DNA of 29,268 bases, taken from assembly GCA_910592005.1 (NCBI GenBank), contig CAJVPP010000591.1, positions 1-29,268 on the forward strand, written 5' to 3'. How positions within the stretch are numbered: position 1 is the first letter of the stretch; each line of letters starts with the position of its first letter. Below the pieces are notes generated by a model. It was not told the DNA's origin and searched no databases. It worked only from the letters and a program-made list of their open reading frames with translations. A program made the translations under genes and the position numbers. Source of the DNA: Funneliformis mosseae. Taxonomy: Eukaryota; Glomeromycota; Glomeromycetes; Glomerales; Glomeraceae. This document shows positions 12,901 to 23,545 of this stretch, one piece after another.

Positions 12901-13952
12901 CAAATGTCTCGCAATGAAGTAGAAGCGTTCTCGAAATTCGCTCCAAAATATTTCGAGTATATGTCAGACGCTTTAGTTCATGTGAGTTTAAAATTATTTT
13001 ATTATTTATTTGTCATCTTTCTTTTACACAAATTATGATATAAATATTAATAATATCATTATAGTTACCAACGGTATTGGCAAAGATATTTGGTTTTTAC
13101 CGTATCGGATTCAGAAATGATCATTCAGGAAAAAATATGAAAATAGATGTTATTGTAATGGAGAATCTCTTCTATGAACGCAAAGTATCAAAGGTAAATT
13201 AATTTATTTATGTATCTATGTGTTATTCCGAAATTTCGTTTCAAAATTTAACTTTTGTATTAGATCTTTGATTTGAAAGGTTCTATGCGTAATCGGCATG
13301 TCCAAAGCACCGGAAGACAAAACGAAGTCTTATTGGATGAGAATTTACTTGAATGTAAAATTTTCGTGTTATTTTAAATTTTTTGTTATTTTTAACGTAA
13401 ATTATATAACGTCTATTCTTTTATACTCTTATAGTAATCATGAATGAAAAACCTCTTTATTTACGGGAACATTCCAAAAAGCTCTTGCATGAATCATTAT
13501 TTAATGATACACTTTTCTTGGCTAGACATAATGTTATGGACTATTCTTTATTGGTAGGATTTGATGAAGAGAAACATGAATTGGTTGTTGGCATAGTTGG
13601 TATGTATTCATTTGTATATCTATTTACTCTCATAAAGAGCTATATTGATATTCTCTTTTTTTTTAGATATTATTCGAACATTTACGTGGGATAAAAAATT
13701 AGAAAGTTGGGTGAAGGAATCTGGCTTTTTGGGTGGTGGTGGCAAAGAACCTACAATTGTATCACCACGCCAATATAAAAATAGATTTAGAGAAGCTATG
13801 GACAGGTATTTAATTTATTAAAATTATTTATATTTAAATTAAATATCTTGCAAAAATAACTATTTTTTTTTTTTTTTATTAGGTATTTCCTTATGGTACC
13901 TGATAGGTGGATCTCCTACCAATCACTTAAAAAAGCTGGGGTTATTCTTTAA
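6950..13952 (+). CDS. FAB1: 1-phosphatidylinositol-3-phosphate 5-kinase (FAB1/PIKfyve family)
   Basis: The enzyme phosphorylates PI3P to PI(3,5)P2 on endosome/vacuole membranes. Exons read from GT-AG junctions and continuous homology: 6950-7691, 7780-12115, 12202-12285, 12384-12550, 12642-12803, 12881-12981, 13065-13193, 13264-13354, 13435-13599, 13667-13805, 13883-13952. Together they give 6186 nt, or 2061 residues and a stop, with frame kept at every junction. Domains: Ser/Thr-rich N terminus; FYVE finger at about 219-277 with WMADD, RRKHHCR, RVC and eight zinc-binding Cys; CCT/TCP1-like domain at about 634-835; Cys-rich PIKfyve domain at about 970-1110; acidic linker; PIP-kinase domain at about 1693-2061. 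Kinase motifs include ATP-binding Lys1785 in FFCKIF, DLKGS at 1910-1914, MDYSLLVG near 1972 and Asp1993 in IVDIIR. Intron 1 splits the FYVE finger. Length fits the family. The gene appears intact and is the only clear host gene here. Exon ends are inferred, not transcript-proven. Confidence 0.95.
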
Positions 13953-14640
13953 AATGTATATAATATATATATATATATATATATTTTTTAAAAAAAATTT
14001 AAAAAAAAAAAAAATGTAAATTAAGATTAATTTGTGTATTCGTTCGTGTAATATAGCATTCAAATTTGTCTTTATATTTCATCATTAGATAGTCAATATA
14101 ATTATTTAAGGTTTTATAAATATTATTATAGATTTTATAATTTTTTTATAATAATTATTATAATAACTTTTGTAAAAGGTATTGTAAAAAAATTTCTATA
14201 TAACATTAACATTTAATTATTTAAAAAATCTTAAATACAATATTTACTAATCTTAAATTTTCAGTTTATTAAAATCAATAATATATTATAATTAATAAAA
14301 GTGTAAAATGAATAAAAAATACTTTAAATAATTAAATTTAAGATTAAATAATAAAAAAAATAAATCTTATAAATCTTTAAATAAAAAAAAATTTATTAAA
14401 TATAAGAAATTGGATGATATTATTAAAATAAAATTTAAAATTCATTAAATTATAAATATTGATTTATATTTATTTTTTAATATATTTTTAACAATCATTC
14501 CCATTTCCATTATGATGCAGCATGCAGATCATGTGATTAATGCATTATTTTATTAGCAATATTAAAAAATATATATTTATAAATGCAATTAAAATTCTAA
14601 AAAACTATATAATACTACAAATCTAAATAGAAACATTCTC
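13953..14640. other. 3' flank of the FAB1-like gene, AT-rich, with a (TA)n tract
   Basis: A (AT)n microsatellite of about 23 bp lies at about 13963-13985, immediately after the stop codon and probably within the 3' UTR, followed by T and A homopolymers. The remainder is AT-rich DNA with no coding signal. A slightly GC-richer patch at 14500-14545 (ATGATGCAGCATGCAGATCATG) precedes the end of the decayed MULE gene. Confidence 0.4.
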
Positions 14641-17283
14641 TTTATTTAAACAATATAAATAAGTGTGTCTATTTTCTTTACAAGTTTTACATGATGCAGT
14701 ACATTTTCTTATATTATGTCCATCTTTAAGACAATTTCGATATATATATCCATCCTATTTGAGACCCTTTAAACTATTTTCTAAGCATGATTTTAATCTT
14801 TTAGTAGACCTTTCTTTTGAATTTACTTGCAATAGATTCAATATTATATCCTGTATTTGATTATTTATAGAATTGGTATTAGATTACTTTACCTGTTGAA
14901 TTAAATCTTGTAAAGTAGCTGCAACATATGTTAAATTAAATTTAACTACTAACAATGCTAATTTTTGCCCTAATGCAGCACATTCACCATAAATTTGTCT
15001 TTTTGCAATTGTATGTTCTATTTCAAAATCTTGACTTAGATAATCTTTTCTAAAATTTCAGATTTTATTCATAGAAATTATAGATAAATTTAGTTATATT
15101 TTAATCACATATTCTAGAAAAATCATATATGGTATAAATATTTTATAAGTTAATATCTCTTTTATACCATTGATTCTTTATTAAAAGTAATAGCAAATTT
15201 TGCATTTTATATATGTAACATCACTTGAAAAAAGTGACGACATATAAGACCTTCACTAACTAAAAGTAAACATGTATAAATATGTGAATATCTTAATATA
15301 ATACAATATAATTAGATAATAATATATTAGATACCATATATTTAACCTTTCAAATTTCTAAAATATTATTAATATTAACACAATTAATAAGAGATTTCAA
15401 TGCAATTTGAAATTTATCTGTAAAATCTTTAAGACAAATTGTATCATCAGAATTATCAATCTTTAAAATAAATCAAAAAAAAAATCATTAATATTAAAGC
15501 AATTAATTCATATATTTTATATTCAAAGCATATATCAATTTGAGCTTTTTAAATGTAAAAAACCTTTTCTGTTAAAATATCTTTTAAGATTTCTACAATT
15601 TTTGAATAAATTCAAACTGCTGATGATGAAGCTAAACTAAATAGTAAGTTGGCTAAATAATTCTAATATTATGCTTTTTGTAGTTTAGATGATAACATAT
15701 TTTGTATACCATTAAAACATTTCATTAACGTTGAATAAGAATTAACATATTTATGAATAATAGCATTAATTGATTCTATCTGTTGAGTTGAAGACATGCT
15801 AGTATTAAAATCCTAAATAAGAAAGATTGTATGATTAATTATGATTATTTAATCTATAATAAAATCTAACCCTAAATAACCCTAACTTTAACCCTAACTA
15901 ACCCTAACTAATCCTAATATAACCCTAATTAATTTTAACACTAACTACTCTAATTCTATATCAATTTTTTACTTAAAATATAAAACACTTAGCTCATTGA
16001 TGCTTGATTAGATATAGAGTAGTTCTCATATATGATGATGCATCTGAAAAATTTGTATATAATGCTTCAAATTGAGATTCAAAGATTACTTCAAATAAAG
16101 TATTATAACATAAAAAAAATGCTGATTGAAATTCAGTATATTGGGATTCAAGTGATTGCATAAGATATTTTTTGATATTTAAAATGATATAAAAGTTATA
16201 GTATAAATATTAAGTAGATAGAAGAATAATTTCAATTGCTAGATCTAATCCTGTATCACAATTAGAATTAATTATTGATGATTAAAATTATTAACTACTG
16301 TTAAAAAAGTTTTAAGAACCTATATATATAATAAAGTTATTTCATCAGATATTAATGCTTAAGCTATTAATCTTGATCGATGATATTCATCTACTCTTAC
16401 AAATAAATATAATGATAATCAATATTTATTAGTCTGAGCTGTATTATCTGTTAATATAACATTATGATGTCTTAAGTAAAGATCTTGTTGATAAAATATC
16501 ATTCAAAACAAATGATAAAACCTATTTTTAATACAGTGATAAGATATAAACCATGTTGAATAATCTTCTTTAAATTTTTATAATTCTTTAAAAAGATTAA
16601 ATGCATCATTTTCAGGATTCTGTTTAGTATCTATTATCTTATCTTTTTGAAATACTGAATAGCATTAGCCAAATCCTTATCTAAAAAAAACTGTTTTTTA
16701 AATTTGCCAAGAAGAAGTTGTCTTAAAGTATGTTGATCAATTCTATGTATTGTATTTATATAAAATTTTATCTTATTCATTACATTCTAAGAAAGTTGTC
16801 AATATATTTTAGCAAAATGAATAGTTTCAAAATTAAGTAAATAACCATGATGTATAAGATTCATCTTAGTTATGGATGAATCTGATGATTTAATTGCCTA
16901 GCATATATTGATAAAACAAGTGCACCTGTTTTAATTGATTCTCTATTACATTGTTTTGAAGGATCAGAGGTAGTTTTTTTTGATTGAAATATTTCAGCAT
17001 GTCTACACTTAAAAATATACATATATAAACCTTCATCTTTATTAAGACATTTGTTCTGTATTTATTACATAAAACCAATCTGATGCCATAAGCCAAAAGA
17101 ACTAAACATGCATGATTCCAATTATCAAACTGCATTCTGATACATAATTTAGATGCCATTTTATAGGCAATGTCAAGTATAATAAGCGTTTCAATCAGTT
17201 TTTTTAGATATACTATTATGAGAAGAAGGAGAAAAAATAAGTATTTGTTGAAAAAATAAATCTTTACAATCTTTTTCATTCAT
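14640..17283 (-). pseudogene. Decayed MULE transposase (FAR1-type) with zinc-knuckle C terminus
   Basis: On the minus strand, the start at 17283 (MNEKDCKDLFFQQ) leads after frameshifts into a FAR1-type DNA-binding region. It has FDNWNHACLVLLAYG, then FKCRHAEIFQSKK, then a CNRESIKTGA segment where other members have a zinc-binding Cys/His pattern. Near 16700 is LLLGKFKKQFFLDKDLANAI. Near 16560-16400 is a transposase core piece with WMIFYQQDLYLRHHNVI and DNTAQTNKYW. Near 15800-15720 is SSTQQIESINAIIHKYV. The C terminus has AKRQIYGECAALG (about 15000) and a zinc knuckle CLKDGHNIRKC with a following CxxC (about 14735-14660). Numerous stops and frameshifts disable it. MULE transposases cut and paste DNA with long inverted repeats; I could not identify the element's ends. 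Confidence 0.75.
15866..15930. repeat. Interstitial telomere-like CCCTAA tract
   Basis: Five exact CCCTAA and one TCCTAA are spaced by short TAA/TA variants. The tract is flanked by MULE coding pieces on both sides: downstream protein text resumes with DFNTSMSSTQQ after a TTATTTAG that could be a splice acceptor (about 15815). The tract therefore sits where the MULE gene would have an intron of roughly 180 bp, or was inserted there. TTAGGG is the usual fungal telomere repeat. Confidence 0.7.
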
Positions 17284-18126
17284 TCTTTTTTATTAAATCT
17301 GAAAATCTAAAAATGTAAATTAAATATAAATTATAAAAAGAACATCAACACTACCAATAAAAACTTACTAACAAAAGATTAAACAAAAGGTAGATTTATT
17401 TTAATAATGTTAAATGAAATGTTAAAAAGTATTGTAAAGAAACTGTTTTTTTTAGTAAAGTAATAATAAGGAAATGTGAAAAGGTAGAATTTTTGTAGAA
17501 AATAACAATAAAAAAGAATGTGAAAAGATAAAATAATAGAATTTACAAAAAAGTTTATTATATTGATTGATAATTTTAATGATTGTTATGATATAAATTA
17601 TGTGATTACATCATGAGATAAGATTATCGGGGATGATTTAAATAAAAGTCATCCTTTAAAATCTTTAATTTATTATTAAAATTTATTAAAAAATAGTTAT
17701 TTTTTTATTATTATTTAATATATCAATAAAAAAATATTAAAAGTAAATTTATTTTTATCTATTTTACTTTTATATTATATTTTATAGTTATCATTACCTA
17801 ATAAAATTTTATTTAGTTATTGAATTGATATTAATATATTTGATATAAATAAAATAATAATTTTTACAATAATATTATTTAAATTATTATTTTTTTAAAA
17901 TCAAAATTATCTAATTTATCTGACAAAATGATATTAATGTTTATTTAATTTATTAGATTTAATTTAATTTTTATTTAATAACAAAAATAATCAATAATAT
18001 TATAAATTATAATAAATAATAGGTATATTTATCATTATATAAGTTTATATATTTTAATTAAAATATATTTTTTTATAAAATTAAAAATTATAGCAAATAT
18101 AATTACATTAATTATAATTATTATTA
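17284..18126. other. AT-rich DNA beyond the MULE gene, no gene recognised
   Basis: This is presumably partly the 5' end of the MULE. A GC-richer patch at about 17600-17655 (TGTGATTACATCATGAG and on) stands out but matches nothing I know. The rest is A/T homopolymer-rich. Confidence 0.35.
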
Positions 18127-18914
18127 TAGTATAAAACCTCTATAATAAGAACTTAAAAAAACATTAATAAAATTTAATTCACTAATTGGATTTTAATCAA
18201 ATAAAAAAAAATAATTTATATTTGTAAAGATAAATCAATTTATAAAAAAAAGTTTTTTTTTCAATTTTGTAAATTATGTAAGCATTATATAACATATATA
18301 TGAGCTAATTAGAAACTAAAATTAAAAATCATATAAACAATTTATTTTATTTTATTTAATTATTTTATTATAATTGCATCAGATACATAACTATAAAATA
18401 TATTTTTTAGCTGTAAATACTGCCATTTTTTTAGTAACATCTTTTTTATAAATATTTAAAAATCACCATGATTTTTATGCATATTTTTGAATTGTAATTA
18501 AAGGAACTAAATCTAATACTTTAGGAACAATTTATTAAAATTCAACTTATATATAATTGTAATATTCTTGTGTATTTATTTTGCTATACTCTAATATATC
18601 TTGATATAATTCAATTTATAATAATATTTAAGTTAAAATATATAAATAATAAAAGAATCATTCTTATAAATTTGTCATCATATATTTTTTTCAATTTCAG
18701 TTTTTATAATTAATTTTAGATAAATTTAACTTAGTATAACTTTATTAATATTGAAGATACTAAAATTCTAATTTAATATTCTTAAAATATAGGTCTTAGT
18801 TTATATATTTTATGGATTAATTTTTCAATTCTATATATAATAAATTTTTTTTTGTATTTTAAATTTGTTCTATTTTTACTATAGCAAAATTCCTATTATA
18901 GAGGTTCTACACTG
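18127..18914. mobile_element. Decayed Tc1/mariner- or pogo-like element with TA duplication
   Basis: The left end TAGTATAAAACCTCTATAAT (from 18127) is inverted against the right end, which reads CAGTGTAGAACCTCTATAAT from 18914 on the minus strand. Ends differ by transitions. Both flanks carry TA (18125-18126 and 18915-18916). Inside, minus strand near 18530-18360 gives a broken peptide with PLITIQKYA, KSW and KKMAVFTAKKY pieces, resembling the C-terminal region of transposase-like proteins common in glomeromycetes. The 788-bp length and stop codons show it is a deleted or decayed copy. Confidence 0.55.
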
Positions 18915-18916
18915 TA

Positions 18917-19700
18917 ATAATATAAATAAATAATCAAATTATGTTATTATATTATATTGATCATATTTCAAAAAATTAATTTTAAATTATAATAAAAATT
19001 TGTAAAATTTAAAAGCAAATTTATATTAAAATTTATTTAAAGATAAATAATATTAAAAGTTTATAAAAATATAATAAATAAAATTTTTATATTTTATTAA
19101 ATTAAATAAGTATATTAGATTTAAATTTATTTTTTATTAAAAAGTTATTATTTTTAATTTAAAAATTATAAATAAATAATTGTATTAATAGTCATATAGT
19201 ATATCTCAAGTATTATTTTAAAAGTTTCAAATTAATATAATATATTTTAATCAATAATGCTTAAATAAAAACCATAAAATTTGTTATATTAAGGTATATA
19301 TAATAACTTAAAATTATTTATTTTTAATTATTAGATATATGATAAAATAAATAATATTTAAATTATTATATCTTAATAAATAATATCTTAAATAATATAA
19401 ATCACTTTATTTTTGATTTAATATAATCTAATAAATTAAAAATCATTAAAATCTAATTACTAGATAACTAAATAATATATTTTAAAGAAATGCAAAATTG
19501 TTTTTTATAATAAAAAATATTAAACTTTAATTTTTATTTTTAATTAATATTTATTAAAATTATATTTTAATAGATATATTTTTTTAATATTATAATAATC
19601 AAATCATTTATTTCAAATTAATTAATTTAATACTATACAAATAATAATTTAAAGGATCTTTAAATTAAAATATTAAAATATTTTTTTTTATAATAAAGTA
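18917..19700. other. AT-rich DNA, nothing recognised
   Basis: Almost pure A/T with no open frame of interest, no inverted ends that I could pair, and no GC-richer island. Confidence 0.4.
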
Positions 19701-19778
19701 ATTTAGCAGTTTCTTTATATAAAAGAAAATAATTTAACTTTTAAACCTATAGTTTATTACTAATTAAAGTTATAATAT

Positions 19779-20188
19779 GGGGCAGATTGCAACAAAACCA
19801 GACAAAGTGAACATTCTGTTTTTTTGATATAAATGAGAGGCTGATTATGATGTGGCTGTAAAATTGACCAGTGTACAATGTGACTGATGATGTTTTGAAA
19901 AGTAATAACGTGCTCATGGACTTGTTAATTTTAATGCTCCCTTTATCATACCAAAATGGGATGATTATAAAGCATAACAGGATTAATATAGGATTATCTC
20001 TATATAAAAAATATAAATATGAAACTAATTTACATTAAATCCTCTATAAAATCCAAGAATTACAGCACTATTCGAAGTATTCTAAAGAAAGCTCAAGAAG
20101 AAAAAATTGCTTCCTATGTTTTTAAAATCAATGATACCCAAACTCTCCAGGAATATTTAGATAAAGAAAGAATTACTTATGAAATTTA
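19779..20188 (+). repeat. Left terminal inverted repeat of the 7.2-kb element
   Basis: Paired with 26565-26974. It contains about 240 bp of non-coding sequence followed by a small ORF that starts at 20019. Homology ends at CTTATGAAATTTA, one base short of the ORF stop codon's last base. A 7-bp motif is repeated as GGATTAATATAGGATTA near 19981-19997 in both copies. Confidence 0.85.
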
Positions 20189-20189
20189 A
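20019..20189 (+). CDS. 56-residue ORF inside the left inverted repeat, unknown function
   Basis: An ATG at 20019 opens 56 codons to TAA at 20187-20189. The protein starts MKLIYIKSSIKSKNYSTIRS and is Lys/Ile-rich with an amphipathic middle (ILKKAQEEKIASYVFKI). The same frame is conserved in the right inverted repeat, where the reading extends further. Differences between the copies include synonymous or conservative changes, arguing that the frame was real in an ancestor. I recognise no family. No ribosome-binding site is visible; the region before the ATG is TATATAAAAAATATAA. Whether it is expressed in the fungal nucleus is doubtful. Confidence 0.5.
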   Translation: MKLIYIKSSIKSKNYSTIRSILKKAQEEKIASYVFKINDTQTLQEYLDKERITYEI

Positions 20190-20190
20190 A

Positions 20191-20457
20191 TTACTTTTTT
20201 ACTTTCAATCAAGACCATCTTTTATTTTCTTTAACTTCAATTTGAGCAGTTAATTGGATTTGCTGTTTCTTTAATTGCTCAACTTCACTTTCAAATCTTT
20301 GGATCTTATTCAATAATTCTTGCTTTTGCTTATTATGTCAATCCTTTGAAACATCTAAGGCTTTCAAATGAGAACTGATTTCTTCCTTAGCACTGGCTAG
20401 TTGCTGTTTTAAATCCTTGTTTTGTTGTTCTAATCTACCCACATAACTCTAAGCCAT
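20191..20457 (-). CDS. Small coiled-coil protein, third gene of the TGA=Trp cluster
   Basis: From ATG at 20457 to TAA at 20191-20193 there are 88 codons, readable only if TGA is Trp (codons 40 and 83) and the TAG at codon 3 is a mutated CAG. The product is a long heptad-like coiled coil rich in Gln/Lys/Glu (GRLEQQNKDLKQQLASAKEE, later FESEVEQLKKQQIQ). One Trp is TGG. It starts only 8 nt after the stop of the gene upstream, so the layout is operon-like. The stop lies 1 nt from the end of the converging ORF in the inverted repeat. Unknown function; structural or partner-binding roles are common for such proteins. Under the standard code this is a broken gene. Confidence 0.6.
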
Positions 20458-20465
20458 TATTTCTG

Positions 20466-20753
20466 TTATGGTTGAAGTTTTAACTGGTGGCTATCCTTCC
20501 TTAAATCACAGAAGCAATCTATTCTATTTCTCATAGCTCGACCACAGTCATTACAATGTGATAGAGCATTATCATCAAGATTCTTTTTGCATTTAACACA
20601 AATATAAGCAATATCACTATAATCATTATTGCTGGTATTATAAAATAATATTTTGTAAGTAGCATTTAAACTTCTTTCTTTTTCAAAAGAGCAAAAATTG
20701 TAATGTCATTTATCTCCTCTTCTTAACTCGATAGCTTGGTATTCTAACTTCAT
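20466..20753 (-). CDS. Zinc-ribbon-like small protein, second gene of the TGA=Trp cluster
   Basis: There are 95 codons from ATG at 20753 to TAA at 20466-20468, with TGA at codon 16 (KWHYN) read as Trp. The C-terminal half has a CVKCKK...HCNDCGRA pattern, two CxxC knuckles 15 residues apart typical of a zinc ribbon, followed by further Cys (CFC near residues 80-82). Its ATG overlaps the stop of the upstream gene in the form TAATG, an arrangement typical of translational coupling in bacteria and alien to fungal nuclear genes. I do not recognise the family; zinc ribbons often bind nucleic acid or protein partners. No Shine-Dalgarno sequence is evident. Confidence 0.65.
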
Positions 20754-21565
20754 TATTTATTTTTTTGTAAGATGTAAATGTTGAACTTCTCTTGAGTTAT
20801 TGCTTTTACTTGCTTAATTCTGCTTTTTACTTTGTTAGTTAGGAGTTTAAATCTGTTTTGTTTCTTTGGCAAAGTTGGCAGTTCTTGAAGTTGCTTGTTT
20901 GTTAAATAATTTTGCCATGTCACAACATTTTCCAGCACTTCTATTTTTCTTGAAGCTTTTTCTAAGTTGTCATCTTTTTCTTTGCTTTGCCTTACTCTCC
21001 ATTGTCTAGCTACTTCAAGAGCATCTAAATAGCATTTAGAAATGTTTTCCTCTAATTCTAATGCCTCTTCCAATTCTCTTATTTCTTCTTCTAGTTCTTT
21101 AATTTGTTGATCTTTACTTTTTTCTAATTCTTCTAATTTCTTTTCAAACTCTCTCCTTTGTTCAGTAAGTTGATAACCCCTTTTACTTCAGTTTGAAATA
21201 TATTCAGAGTAAGTGGAGCCTAATTCATTAGAACTATCAATAAATCCATCTAACATTTCTTCAATAATAATGTTGTCAAATCAAATTCTTTTACAACTCT
21301 TAGCTCATTCCCTAGTTTCATTTGGATCTACTGCCATTCTTAGTTTACCTTCATCCATCCATTTCTTGTTTAATTTTTTGTATCATCATGTTCCTCTTGG
21401 AGTATGCATACTAACTTCTCCCTTGTCATCAAGAGACTGACCAGTAACATGTCATATTTTTAGTTTTAGTTCTTCAATGTCTGCTTCTCTTTTTTTATTG
21501 AGATCATTGATTTCTTCTAATAGTTCTTTATTTCTCTATTTGAGTTTATTTATTATGTTTGTCAT
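20753..21565 (-). CDS. Coiled-coil protein, first gene of the TGA=Trp cluster
   Basis: There are 270 codons from ATG at 21565 to TAA at 20753-20755. Six TGA codons (residues 38, 60, 61, 87, 95, 126) interrupt it under the standard code but fit Trp in context (for example RGTWWYKKL, ETREWAKSCKR). Three other Trp are TGG (KKWMDE, RQWRVR, TWQNY). One TAG at codon 10 probably replaced a CAG. The N-terminal 30 residues form a short coiled coil; residues about 38-135 look globular; from about 135 to 210 is a strongly charged coiled coil (EKKLEELEKSKDQQIKELEE); the tail is basic. Roughly 14 Gln codons are intact. No family recognised. The last 106 codons alone form an apparent standard-code ORF, which would be misleading if annotated by itself. 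Confidence 0.65.
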
Positions 21566-21649
21566 GGTTTTTTTATTTTATTTACTCTTTTAATGATACT
21601 TATATCCTTTTTATGAGGGAATATTAAGTATATGATTATTTTAATAATT

Positions 21650-23417
21650 TTATTCATTGCCAGTATAAATTGGTTGTGGACAAGTAAGGTCTTTAAATTT
21701 ATCTCTAACAAATGGGCGAATATTATGATAAAGATACTCTTGCCTTTTGTAATCCAAAGGAGAAGGGGTTAGTACTAGAATTGAAAAGGATTTAATTTCT
21801 TTAGTAACTTCAGAAACACTTGCTTTTCTAGTTTTTAACAAATTAAATTCAGTATAAATGTCATTAGTGACCAGCTGAGCTTTGACAACACTAGGTTTGG
21901 CTGCTTCGAATACAAAATGCTGATATTTTTGCAAGCCACTCAATTTCTTAAAAAAAATTCCCAACACAGAATTGAGATCTAAATATTGAAAGCCTTTTCC
22001 ATTGTCATAACACTGAGCTTTGTTTAATCTCGCTGTACTCGATTTTTTCACAACTTCAACTATATGATCTACACAATCTACTGTTGTTTTTCGGTATAGT
22101 TTTTTAATTAATCCGAAACTACCATCACACTTGAATTTAGTATGTCCAGGTACCATAAAATTTAATTCGACACTTTCATAATAACCACAAATTACTAAAT
22201 ACAGGTAAAATCAAATAGTGGCATTATTTTTATTTTGTTCTCCCGCGTTATCACAAGTAACCTTTAAATATTTTTGCCTTTATTCAATTTCTTAATTCCA
22301 TCGAATACCAGGCTCAGTGTGCCGTTAGGACCCTTGCTGATAATTTCATTTTCATCAAGAACGTAATTAATTTGTTCGTGTACTGCTTCATTCTGAATAC
22401 TAAATAAATGTACTTTACGTGGACTAAGATAATAAATCTTGCTTACCTGTTGATCAAAATAGGACACGTGAACGTTTTACGCTCAATCGTAACTGTAATG
22501 TGCCGTCATGTCAATGCTACAATAATCAGCTTTAGCTCCAGTTATAACGTAATTATCGTCTACCAATTTCCTTTGTTGTTCTGCTAATTTCGTATTTTTG
22601 TTGTAATAATTTCTCTCTAATTTAGCCTTAACTAAATGTTCCTTATATTTTTTTAGTAAATCTTTCGCTTCTTCTTCTTTACAAGCATTATACTGTAAGC
22701 CATTCCAAAAATGTTGACACGTATCACATAAATCCGTTCTTGGACTCATAATTTGAATATAAGGCGTTAATTGATGCCATAACTTGCGAAATGCATCATA
22801 TTTCAACAATTTCAACGTGCTATCATTTTCAAGACCTGCAATGAAATCACGATAGACTGATTTGTAACTCGTTTCAGCTGGCAAAAGTGTAAGCGATTGA
22901 GTAATGCGATTGACATTTCTACCTAGACTTGGTAGTCCATGAGTTTCTGCATAGTTTTTGAGAAAATTCTTTACGGCAGTAGCAATGTTTATATTAATGG
23001 TTATTTTAGTTTTTCATCGCGGCACTCGTTTGATATTACTATAAACACGCGGCATTATACCATTCATTACCAGATGATTTCTGACATTTTCCAAATGAGT
23101 ATGACTAATTCCTAACATATTGAGATACGTTTTCTGACAAAGAGGCATATTGCGATCTCAGTAGTAAAATGTTCGCTTATTAGTACGAGTTTTCTTTTTA
23201 AGACGTCGACTGGCAGTTATTTCTCCACCATTCATTACTTTCAGCTGGGCCATTAAAAAATATCTTGTTCAGATCTAAAGAGAGCTTGAAACGCTTCACG
23301 TAATTTGGCAAACCTTTCTCTCAGAATCTCTTTTGAGCAACCACAATTGCAACCTAATTCCAAGAAACGTATAGCTTTGTCATATTCAGTGAAGCCATTA
23401 TATTCATTATTTATCAT
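21650..23417 (-). pseudogene. DUF7869-like DDE-type transposase gene with TGA at Trp positions
   Basis: Minus-strand text is collinear from ATG at 23417 (LGCNCGCSKEI, a Cys-rich start) to TAA at 21650. Landmarks are LNMLGISHTHLENVRNHL, SPRTDLCDTCQHFWN, KIYYLSPRKVHLF, VTCDNAGEQNKNNAT, NFMVPGHTKFKCDGSFGL and FVFEAAKPSVVKAQL. CDN..GQNKNN and MVPGHTKF are hallmarks I associate with the DUF7869 (RNase H-fold, transposase-like) family. It has a -1 shift in a T run near 23255 and another near 22270, one TAA at a likely Gln (22477-22479), and TGA at four likely Trp positions (23158, 23014, 22483, 22211) against two TGG. Gln codons are otherwise about 23 intact. It could be the transposase of the surrounding element, or a nested passenger. 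Confidence 0.65.
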
Positions 23418-23545
23418 ATACGGATAGTCCTATATATAAATTTTACAAATTGTATAGTAATGTTACTTTATTCATAATCATATAAGCCATCTACAAACTC
23501 TGGTACATGAATCATTAAAATTAGCTAGCTAATATTTGATATTAA
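23418..23545. other. Spacer between the transposase-like and kinase-like genes
   Basis: About 130 bp of AT-rich DNA containing a small GCTAGCTAGC-like palindrome near 23523. No gene or clear promoter is seen. Confidence 0.3.

Noticed and set aside
13440..13694. Stand-alone 84-codon ORF containing MDYSLLVG
   Set aside because: It is exon 9 of the FAB1-like gene read into the next intron.
20753..21073. A standard-code 106-residue protein
   Set aside because: It is only the part of the 270-codon gene after its last TGA; upstream coding continues in frame if TGA is Trp.
21213..21440. Plus-strand 75-codon ORF
   Set aside because: It is antisense to the coiled-coil gene; its openness follows from the codon pattern of the real minus-strand frame.
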